From Bugulina stolonifera (lineage: Eukaryota > Bryozoa > Gymnolaemata > Cheilostomatida > Bugulidae): a stretch of DNA of 64,000 nt. Below, piece by piece: positions 15,501-23,436 of this stretch. The translations under genes were made by a program, and so were the position numbers. Under the pieces are notes generated by a model. It had not been told where the DNA came from and did not search any database. It worked only from the letters and a program-made list of their open reading frames with translations. Positions within the stretch are counted from its first letter, which is position 1, and every line of letters begins with the position of its first letter. The stretch is from contig OW285197.1 of assembly GCA_935421135.1 (NCBI GenBank), positions 10,753,223-10,817,222 on the forward strand, read 5' to 3'.

Positions 15501-17433
15501 GTACTATATATTACATTGTGTATTACACTGCGCTATATATTATATTGTGTGTTACTCTGTACTATATATTATATTGTGTGTTACTCTGTACTATATATTA
15601 TATTGTGTGTTACTCTGTACTATATATTACATTGTGTATTACACTGTACTATATATTATATTGTGTGTTACACTGTCCTATATATTATATTATGTGTTAC
15701 TCTGTACTATATATTATATTGTGTGTTACTCTGTACTATATATTATATTGTGTGTTACACTGCACTATATATTATAATGTGTGTTACTCTGTACTATATA
15801 TTATATTGTGTGTTACTCTGTACTATATATTATATTGTGTGTTACTCTGTACTATATATTACATTGTGTATTACACTGTACTATATATTATATTGTGTGT
15901 TACACTGTCCTATATATTATATTATGTGTTACTCTGTACTATATATTATATTGTGTGTTACTCTGTACTATATATTATATTGTGTGTTACATTGTACTAT
16001 ATATTATATTGTGTGTTACTCTGTACTATATATTATGCTGATTATGTTTATTTATAGAAGAGAAAAGAGATGTGGAAGTAGAAGTTATGAATGTAGGAGA
16101 TGGAAAGTTTAGTCTAGATACAGGACTCACTGTAGCACCACCACCACCACCACCACCACCTACATCTATGTCTGTACTACGTACTGTTGGGGTTTCTGAT
16201 TACTGTTACACTGTATGTCAGTACAATGGTGTGACATATTTAGGAGGAGGTAGTGGTGTAGATATAGTAGATGAAACCAGTAAGAGTAGTAGATTCCTTT
16301 CCCTCAGTGGTGATGTGTGTGATATCACAGTACATGATGATAGATTATATGCATTAGTGTATAGTAGAGATCGCAGTGGTAAGCATACATGGACTATGTA
16401 TGTACATGATCTCAGTGGTAAACAATGTACTAGCTGGACACACACTGATACTGATACATATTGTGTTAATCAGTTCACAATAGTTGATAACCAGATTGTT
16501 ATACCTCACAGAAAAGAGAAACAACTCATAATTTACTCTCTGACTGGGGAAGTAGTTAAACGTCTACCTTGTCCTCTACTTAATGCTTATATTTCTGCAG
16601 CTATCTGTACTGTAGACACACATTCAGTTATAGTATCTGGGTGTGGCTCTTCTAGTGTGGGTAGGGTAGACATATCTACAGGTGATGTTATGTGGACATC
16701 TAAACATGTGACTGGACCACAAGGTGTGACTTGTTACAGAGGAGAGTATGTTCTGGTATCTAACTACAGCACCACAACTACAATCTACATCTTAAATATG
16801 AAGACAGGTTAGTTAGTATATATATTATATATAGTAAGTAGTGTTAGGTAGATATAGCCTTTGTTCTACAGTCAATCACCAACCTAATCCCACTGTGTAC
16901 AGCATTGGGTACTATATTGGTCAATCCACATGGGTACACAGTGTATAACACTCTGTACATATTACACTGTATGCAGTGTACATTCAGTGTATTTAGTACA
17001 CACATAATATACATGTATATTGTACATGGCTGTACTGTATACATAGTATATACAGCTTATAATGCAGTATATAATATACATGTATGTTGTACATGTACTG
17101 TATACATATTATATATAGTGTACAACACTGTATGTAAATGTATGTTATATGCATGTATATTGGTATATACAGTCTATATACCACACACATAATTGATACA
17201 TGTAGGTATAGGTACAGGTATTATGTACCCTACAATACTATAACATACTATTGCATACTATGTACTATACTTGATTTATTCATTGTTTATATATTTCAGG
17301 TGAATTAGTTGGTCAGATATCAGATCCTACTGTGTGGGAGTCATCTAGTGTATGTGATCTCCATATCACTGGTGATACACTCATAGTACCTAGATTTAAT
17401 GATAAGAAGATACTATTCTACCAGCTATCCTGA
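3572..17433 (+). CDS. TRIM-like RING/B-box/coiled-coil protein with C-terminal propeller-like domain, copy 1
   Basis: Exons 3572-3732, 3849-4017, 7913-8096, 8485-8666, 11240-11410, 11519-11627, 16058-16807 and 17300-17433 join in phase to 619 codons plus TGA. Residues 12-53 are a C3HC4 RING (C12, C15, C29, H31, C34, C37, C50, C53). Two B-box-like zinc regions follow: C79/C82/C97/C100/C105/H108 and C139/H142/C151/C154/C159/C162. Residues ~172-325 are charged and coiled-coil-like. The remainder shows repeated strand-turn blocks of the kind DITVHDDRLYAL and IVDNQIVIPHRKEKQLIIYS, consistent with a beta-propeller (NHL/WD-like). The RING/B-box/coiled-coil order is known for TRIM E3 ubiquitin ligases, so a ubiquitin-ligase or sensor role is inferred. 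Oddity: the RING reads CSLC where CPxC is usual, losing the proline that normally contacts E2. A run of eight prolines (CCA repeat) precedes the propeller. The ATG at 3572 is aligned exactly with that of copy 2. Confidence 0.9.
4325..6865. mobile_element. long-TIR (MULE-like) non-autonomous DNA transposon in intron 2 of TRIM-like copy 1
   Basis: The ends are inverted: CACCTCCCCTAGAATG at the left, its complement in CATTCTAGGGGAGGTAATTC at the right. Both are flanked by GGCTATACA (4316-4324 and 6866-6874), a 7-9-bp target duplication. The inverted similarity runs several hundred bases (about 4325-4700 against 5395-5755). About 200 bp near the right end (5557-5753) is repeated directly at 6632-6828, so the right arm has been partly duplicated. 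No transposase reading frame is visible. Long TIRs with a 9-bp duplication are typical of Mutator-like elements; the class is inferred. It is absent from copy 2. Confidence 0.75.
8310..8484. repeat. 57-bp tandem repeat, three copies, at the 3' end of intron 3
   Basis: A 57-bp unit containing CTAGTCTGATTCTATTCCCT and TTATCTCATACTTATAAT is present about three times and ends at the TTGACTCAG acceptor of exon 4. Copy 2 has a single unit at 25521-25579, so the amplification is specific to copy 1. Confidence 0.85.
8667..10564. repeat. 25-bp minisatellite, ~76 copies, filling intron 4 from its first base
   Basis: The unit (25 bp, including GTATAGAGTATTATATTGTA followed by AGCAT) runs without a spacer for 1898 bp with few substitutions (TATAAAG, TATAGAA, TATGGAG variants). 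The array starts exactly at the GTATAG donor of exon 4. Each unit also contains GTAAGC, a donor-like hexamer. The equivalent intron of copy 2 starts GTCGTG and has no array. Confidence 0.97.
10565..11239. other. remainder of intron 4, copy 1
   Basis: From about 10862 this sequence aligns with the start of intron 4 of copy 2 (TGTAGAAATACT...). 10565-10861 is specific to copy 1 and contains three short repeats of a TTGACATATTGCTATGG type. The 115-codon open frame at 10706 is hydrophobic, lies across intronic sequence and has no counterpart in copy 2, so I do not call it a gene. Confidence 0.6.
11411..11518 (+). repeat. in-frame intron 5 of copy 1 carrying a candidate 9-nt microexon
   Basis: The intron is 108 bp, has no stop in frame with its flanking exons, and contains an acceptor-microexon-donor cassette at 11447-11455 (TTACAG, GTGGACATA, GTAAGT). 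It duplicates the start of exon 6 about 72 bp upstream. Retention adds 36 residues and microexon inclusion adds VDI, both in frame. Confidence 0.6.
11866..16037. repeat. 27-bp satellite array, ~154 copies, in intron 6 of TRIM-like copy 1
   Basis: The 27-bp unit (GTGTTACTCTGTACTATATA followed by TTATATT) is repeated for about 4.17 kb, with frequent GTGTATTACTC, TTACACTG and TATACTG variants and a few interrupted units. Because 27 is divisible by three and the consensus has no plus-strand stop, all three forward frames stay open for hundreds of codons. Copy 2 holds just one unit at the same place, split by a hAT-like element. Confidence 0.97.
16808..17299. other. intron 7 of TRIM-like copy 1
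   Basis: A low-complexity TGTACA/TATACA-rich intron between GTTAGT donor and TTTCAG acceptor. Its two ends align with intron 7 of copy 2; the middle has diverged. No gene seen. Confidence 0.7.
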
Positions 17434-17549
17434 GAGGTAACCATAGAGATGCTCACTACTTACTATACCTATACCATGATACATTGTGACACAAAGTAAT
17501 AGCCTGTGTACTGATAACCTGCCTGTATTCCTATATAATAATAGTAATA

Positions 17550-17555
17550 ATTAAA
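17550..17555 (+). terminator. possible poly(A) signal of TRIM-like copy 1
   Basis: ATTAAA lies 117 bp after the stop, in a segment conserved at 30456-30461 downstream of copy 2. Cleavage site not determined. Confidence 0.35.
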
Positions 17556-18141
17556 TACTTGTATATCATATTTTATGGTAAACCATTTATCAATATTTCC
17601 ATGATCAATGACTGGTATATACTGTGCATGTACATTAGCACTAGGAGTAACTAACTGTATGTAAGTTATTGTTTGTATTGTATGTGGTCCTCTTTCAACA
17701 CATTAGTACATATATATAAGTACTCACTCATTGGTCATCATATCCTGTACCTACCAGCCTTATCCATCTGCTGTCACAGATTCTTAGCCTGAGTACCTAT
17801 TGTGGCAGGCTGCTAGTAGCTCAGTTTCAGTTACTTAACCTCTACCATGCTAGTAGATGGCAAACTACCAATAAATAGTCATATCATGCTCCTACTAACA
17901 TGAGTGCAAAGAGTGTGTAGTGTTTGTCTTTTTTACACTCTTTGGTTCTTACAGTTTTATGGGGTATATAATATTACATTGACAGTAGCTATTTGATAAC
18001 TGATTCACAGTGTTTATTTTATCTTGATTTCCTGCTGTCTGATTGCATTGTTGATTATTGTTCTATTATTGAATTATATAATAATTACAACATGTAATTT
18101 ATTATCTTTTATTACTCTTCAGTGTTGTTTATAATATTCTT

Positions 18142-18275
18142 AGCCAGAGAGTATGTACTCTGATTGGTTAAAGTCAGCGAGTATGTACTCTGATTGGCTA
18201 AATCCAGAGAGTATGTATTCTGATTGGTTAAAGTCAGCGAGTATGTACTCTGATTGGTTAAAGCCAGAGAGTATG
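18142..18275. repeat. 30-bp tandem repeat with four reverse CCAAT (NF-Y-type) sites
   Basis: The unit contains GTATGTACTCTGATTGG then TTAAAG. On the minus strand each unit reads AACCAATCAG, matching the NF-Y consensus (RRCCAATSR). Four units at 30-bp spacing are present here, and an equivalent array lies at 30691-30840. Confidence 0.85.
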
Positions 18276-18357
18276 TTTTGATATTCTATTGTTATTTATT
18301 GGTGACAGGTTTGACTCTGCTTACAATACAACCGTAGACTATAATACAGTATACTAT

Positions 18358-19107
18358 TGTAATGGTTTTTGGTTTCTGGTATGGTCATCCTAAGACGACT
18401 CCCGACCCAAAATGAAGTGCTTATGAGTGGTGCTAGGCCTTCTCTTTACATGAAAGATTGATCGGAGTCAGTAGTCAAAGAACTACCAAAGACACCCATG
18501 TGATCCCGAGTTATGCTTGTTTACTATACTGAGAAAGAGAGTGATCCGACCTAGTAGGCAGTTCGTGTTGCAAGGTCGAGGACCTTAACAACTAGAATGA
18601 CCTATCTACGAAGTGAAAGTCTCTGTATATAAGTATAAATGTGTCTTTATTGAGATCCAAGCAAGAACTGAGACAACAAACGTAAAAACAATGCCCTTTA
18701 TATAGTAATAGAGCTTCCGGAGGCAGGAAGTTCCGGTAAAAAGGCCAACAATTATGGCGCCGGAAGCCCGATGGCCGACTCAAAATGGGTCGGGTTATTA
18801 CAAAAGATGCTTAGAATCATCCAAATCATATACAAAATGAATATCAGGTAATTCTGATAGGTCGGGCCTCTTTCCATGGGTATAAAAAACAGTACAACGT
18901 CTCAGTATGCTATATACAAGTATGGTTATCAAATGAATGGTTAGACATGCAATATAAGACAAGTATAAGTATAAGAACAGCTAAGTGCAAGAGAACAAGT
19001 GTTAGATGAGTAGTGTTGTGGCAACTACTAGGCACTTAGTAGCTAGGGTGCTATAAGGTCCATCAGGGTGGCTGGAGTCGTATATACAAATGTCCTGAAC
19101 CATTACA
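18358..19107 (-). mobile_element. solo LTR, minus orientation
   Basis: A 750-bp element begins TGTAATGG and ends CCATTACA. In its own orientation it has a TATATAAAGG-type promoter box (complement near 18697) and an AATAAA (complement near 18643). It shares terminal and internal blocks with 45422-46229. The matching site in copy 2 (about 30918) is empty, so insertion followed the duplication. No internal coding region remains. Confidence 0.8.
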
Positions 19108-19492
19108 ATATCATTGTTAATGATTGTTATCAACTAATTCTGCTATTACTACACAATGGTTATATTTGATTGTATCACTTTTATTTACTAAGTAATATTA
19201 TTCATCATTTTATAGCTTGAACTACAACATAGCATCAGCTGTCGGAGTTGTCCTTTCTTAATATATAATCCAGCTCAGTTACTCAATAAAACTATAGCCA
19301 ATGTTTACTGTATCAGAGGTTGTTCCAAACAGAAACAGAACTGAAAAATTAACCACAGCAACACAATTCTATAACCAAGAATATAATGTGATACACAGGC
19401 TACTGGTCATATAATATAATGTGATACACAGGCTACTGATCATACAATGTGGTACACAGGCTACTGATCATATAATAATAATACACATAATA

Positions 19493-19666
19493 TTATATCA
19501 CAACAATTCTAGTAGTAGAGAGGTTCTTGGACTTATCTCCGTTGGCACCACAATGTGTCTGCACTGATCTCTTCATTGGTGTACACCATTTCATAAACTG
19601 AGTATTGTTTGAGAGGTCATTGAATGCTGGACACACCTCTATAGAGGAGATAACTCCATGCACTGC
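19493..19666 (-). pseudogene. orphan last exon of PTGES2 left by the segmental duplication
   Basis: On the minus strand an AACAG acceptor precedes AVHGVISSIEVCPAFNDLSN and later MKRSVQTHCGAN, closely matching the last exon of the complete gene at 31334-31492. It is open for 58 codons including the stop, but runs past the usual stop by several codons and lacks any upstream PTGES2 exons in this unit. It is therefore probably untranslated. Changes F to H after AV and Y to C before TPMK suggest relaxed constraint. Confidence 0.85.
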
Positions 19667-20160
19667 CTGTTAGAATAATATACATCAAAGCATGTTCATG
19701 TAAACCAGTATAATATTGATCGTCATGGTATACAATACATTGTATAGTTGTACAGCAGCCATGACTGATTCATGGAGCTATGTGTACTGAATGAGGAATG
19801 ATAAACATCATTCCATAAGGTTATACCAGTAATAGGTGCATGTGCACCTAAATATCACTCTCAGCCACAGGTCAACTGACACAGTACATACACAGAGCCA
19901 ACATTCTCTGACAAAACACTAGCAGGTAGAACGGTTTGCTTCAACTCAGCCGAAATACACTCTATATTGATTGTAGCCATCTTGTAATATTTGTTTCTAG
20001 TTTGTGTGGATTCTTGGGTGGCCAGGACACCACCTATTGTAACTGATAATGAAATACTTTTAGTAGTGGGCCACACAGCTTGCATATACAATAGACAGTG
20101 TGTAACAGGTAGATGTGCAGCACAGTGTATGTTAGTAGCAGAGCAGACTGCAAGCCTTAC

Positions 20161-20256
20161 CTGCTGACAGGGAAGACAAGTCTAAAGCCTCATGATCCTC
20201 AGCACTATAAGATGTTTGAGCAGTATTTGTGGTAGGGGGTTCCTCAGCCTCTCCAT
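20161..20256 (-). CDS. exon-like acidic segment in the spacer between the duplicated units
   Basis: On the minus strand an open stretch reads GEAEEPPTTNTAQTSYSAED and then HEALDLSSLSA, ending at a strong donor (GCAG then GTAAGG). The acceptor is poorly defined. The composition is like a disordered linker. It lies downstream of the broken C2A exon at 20954-21088 on the same strand and might be a relic of the same gene. No match recognised. Confidence 0.3.
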
Positions 20257-20953
20257 CTCATTAGTATGAGTTGAAGCTAAGGTCCTATAGTTGTTTTACC
20301 AGTTTGTCATTTATTTAAACAGTTGATATAGCAGAGTGCATGAGGGTGTTGATCTTACATGTGCAGTATATATTCTATACTTTATATTATATACACATTA
20401 CATACATCAGTACAGTATCCTAATAGAGACATATTCAAAAACAGTGTAATTACATAAATACCTGCAGGTCTACAGGTAGGCCTACATCTACATCTGTATG
20501 TAAGTATTACTAATGCATAGTGTGTACATAGCAAGTATATGAACACACGGTGTACAGCATAATATGCACATTGAGATGTACAGGTACAATATATATGTAC
20601 TAGTCCGGTGTACAAGTATCAGGCTCATGATCACAACACATGTACATGCACCCAAACAAGGGGCCACTAAGTATACTACATCAGCATACACTATGTGGTA
20701 GATATGAACTAAAAGGGTATGTACAAGTAGTTGACTGACTAATTTTCCTTCTTGCTTAAGAACAATATAATAAATCAATATCTCCGATAATTAATATTGA
20801 CTATACATGATGTCATGTTGCTACTACAGCTGTTATGGTTATTAGTGTGATGTTGTGCATCACGTACTACCGTACATCTACCATCTAGTGGTATAACACT
20901 AATTATCTCTCTATCTGCTTTCTTGGAGAGTATGGCCCCAGGCTAGTATTCAC
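20257..20953. other. spacer between duplicated units
   Basis: AT-rich sequence with TGTACA-rich low-complexity patches (20380-20700). No gene or recognisable element seen beyond the exon-like pieces on either side. Confidence 0.5.
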
Positions 20954-21088
20954 CTGTAAAATTAGCCTAGTGAATTGGAACCTTTAGTATGTTCATGTTA
21001 GTTGTGAGGCAGAGAGTGAGGAAGACAATACCGGATAGCTCATTGATCTGTCTCCACTCGCTTCTTCTTTTATCGTTGATGCTCGATC
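20954..21088 (-). pseudogene. broken copy of the synaptotagmin-like C2A first exon
   Basis: This segment aligns with exon 7 of the synaptotagmin-like gene (42933-43065) including both splice junctions (AAACAG acceptor, TTACAG then GTGAAT donor). It opens with the equivalent of DRASTIKEEAS. It is 135 nt rather than 133 because of a net +2 nt change, so the frame shifts and reaches a TGA. In the ancestral frame a TAG replaces the lysine codon of the HKADL motif. Similarity ends within a few tens of bases of the exon. It cannot encode a C2 strand block. Confidence 0.85.
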
Positions 21089-21635
21089 CTGTTTACAATT
21101 TTAGGTAGTTTAGCAGTCAAAGAGTCTGCTTTCTGATGCGTTAAACAATTTCCCTCATTGATGTTAGCCCAACTTTTCATGTAACACGTATGATGTATAA
21201 TATGCAGTAAAGTACAGCAGTCAGCACATGTACGATGTACGTGTGCATAGGTGTACATTATGCATGCAAGTGTACATGGCGATGCGTGTTTGGGAGGAGT
21301 TGCACTCTCTCAGTTTTAGGGAGCCTGGTATTTCGCTCGTGTGAAAGTTTATAGCCGGCTATTAATTGGCTGGACCATAACAGAGTGCGTGCGCACCACA
21401 GTTGGAACTTCCATTTCAGTTTAACTTCCTCCCATCTTTGCTACAGAATCACCTGAATCAGTCAGCTTCCACCTCTCGGGTCTAGAAGCTCACTACATTA
21501 CATTTCATTACATTCATTATCCCTGCATAGGTCACACAACCATTAGAGCCTCAGCTTTCAGGTACCAATATTCTACTGTTGCTATGTACAAATTAAACCT
21601 GAACTTTAAATAAAGAATTAGAATAATAATTATCT

Positions 21636-21693
21636 TATGATAGCTAATAACACTGACTCATTGCTAACAACAAGGAGTCAGTTATTAGCTATC
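21636..21693. repeat. perfect-looking hairpin of ~22-bp arms
   Basis: TGATAGCTAATAAC and its complement GTTATTAGCTATCA frame a short loop containing ATTGCTAACAA; ACTGACTC pairs with GAGTCAGT inside. A further half-copy follows at 21700-21730. Specific to the flank of copy 2; may be a small foldback insertion. Confidence 0.6.
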
Positions 21694-21811
21694 ATATCAG
21701 AATGATAGCTAATGACTCCTTGCTAATAACTAAACTAAGTCAAAGAGATAAATCAAATGCAAATAGTTATAGTAAAAAGTGCTCATATGAACGAACTATA
21801 CTCTATAGGAA

Positions 21812-22544
21812 TGTTGCATATAAATAGTGACAATTAGTATATTTAAGAGTTGTCCACTCTTGCGCACTTGAGAGAATGTAACTCCTCACTAAAACTGATT
21901 GGCTGACTGTAGATAGGACAGGTATATATAGGAGAGGAGTACCTACACAGTAGAGTAGTCTCAGTAGAGAGATAGATAGACAGATACCTAGAGTAGACTG
22001 TGAAAATGAGGCATGGAGAGACAGCAGTATAGACTGTCGACATACCTGTAGATAAGTCACACAGTGACAAGAGTGGACGACTACATAGACGTTACACATA
22101 TATATTATACAAATGTATAAGCTAGTAGAAAACACGAAAATGGAAGAAAAACCACAAAATAGAAAACCAAATAAAACCAATAAAACACTAAAACAAAAAC
22201 ACTAAAAACTAAACTAACCTACAATAGTGTGGAGCGTGTGGAGTGTAGGTGGATCGTAGGCTACCCAGTAACTCATATCAATGCGTACTAAGGAGTAAGG
22301 ATATATGCGGAACAACTATCTCGTTGTAGACCTTGGAATAGAGTCGACACCGCCACATCCTAGACCACAGAACCAGAACCTACGCCACACAGCTTACTAC
22401 ATTGGAGATCAAGGTGCTGACAAAAGGACCTACAGACAGCGCACTACTACTACATACTACGTACAGCTGGTGAGTCCTAAGTACTTTGGCTCCAATTAGA
22501 TGTTATAACTGACAATACCAAAACCCCCAATTTTAGTTATAACA
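21812..22544 (+). mobile_element. solo LTR upstream of TRIM-like copy 2, same orientation
   Basis: A 733-bp insertion begins TGTTGCATATAA and ends TTATAACA, flanked by GGAA at 21808-21811 and 22545-22548. Copy 1 lacks it (compare around 2480). Inside are a reverse CCAAT (CTGATTGGCT, ~21888), a TATA-like GTATATATAGG at 21922 about 30 bp downstream, AATAAA-type signals near 22170, and a consensus-like splice donor (CAGCTG then GTGAGT at 22470). The 64-codon open frame at 22305 is not recognised. Confidence 0.7.
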
Positions 22545-23436
22545 GGAATAGGCGCCTCAACTTTAGTGTCTAGCTAAGTGTTTGGTTCTAAACATAATAT
22601 TTTTAGGTATAGCATCGATATAAAATCATAAATAGAAAAGGATTGATTATTTATAAAAAAAAATTTGATCTTGAACGCTCACGCTGCAAAAATAAACTTA
22701 TGTTATTATAATTGTAGCGTTCAGAATCAAATTTTGAGTGCTTCTAGTTATTGAGTTGTTCAAAGTACTTATTTCTATGATATAATAGTTAGAATAACCC
22801 AAATTGATAAGCACAAACATATTAGTAATTTAATATGAACTAAAACTTTTTTCATAAATAATAATAAAATTAAAATACAGCACCTGGAAAAGATTAAATC
22901 CAATTGTATTTCAAGCTTCGGTTATCATTCATAACATCATGTGAATTTTTATTAGAGTAGACACAGTGAGTACGCCACAGAATCAACTGGGAGCAGGGGT
23001 AATCTCTATCCACATCCAGATACAAGTTATAACTCTACAGGTTTGGGTAGAAAGTCGGGCCAGGATTTGTCCATAAGGGCTAGTAAATCAAGCTATAATA
23101 TCAATGTCATGATAGAATTATTCATGCAGGTTATTGTAGGTTAAAGCAGGTGCATTGTCCAACATAAATCGCTTAGAGATAACTCCACTCACGAAACAGG
23201 TCCAAGTCCAGCTAAACTATTCACACTTAGATTGGTTAAGCCTAAAGCTTTAGGGCTACTCCTATTCTTTTCTCTTTTTATGGACTTGAAAGAATTGATG
23301 AGACATTTTTATTTCATACAATACTTTAATGTATGGCTATAGCTGATTCACTGTCTAGGTATACAATGTATATCATTGCAGTGGTCTGTTACTTTTTATT
23401 TGCACCCACGTTGCGTTATTGTCTCTTAAGATCCTA
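22545..23436. other. proximal 5' flank of TRIM-like copy 2
   Basis: Alignable with 2490-3571 of copy 1. No exon before the ATG at 23437 can be fixed by sequence alone. A WTTWAG-rich and AT-rich patch lies at 22590-22680. Confidence 0.5.

Larger units (their letters stand above)
2050..20090. repeat. segmental duplication, upstream copy
   Basis: This unit contains an upstream flank, an eight-exon TRIM-like gene, its 3' flank and the last exon of PTGES2 on the opposite strand. The same order recurs at about 21287-31900. The exon lengths match pair by pair (161, 169, 184, 182, 171, 109, 750 versus 738, 134). Copy 1 is larger because of satellite arrays, a MULE-like element and a solo LTR. Boundaries are approximate. 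Confidence 0.9.

Noticed and set aside
11862..16112. 1,416-codon open frame and its companion long frames as protein-coding genes
   Set aside because: They are products of a stop-free 27-bp repeat, are open in all three frames, lie in an intron, and end in the wrong frame relative to exon 7.
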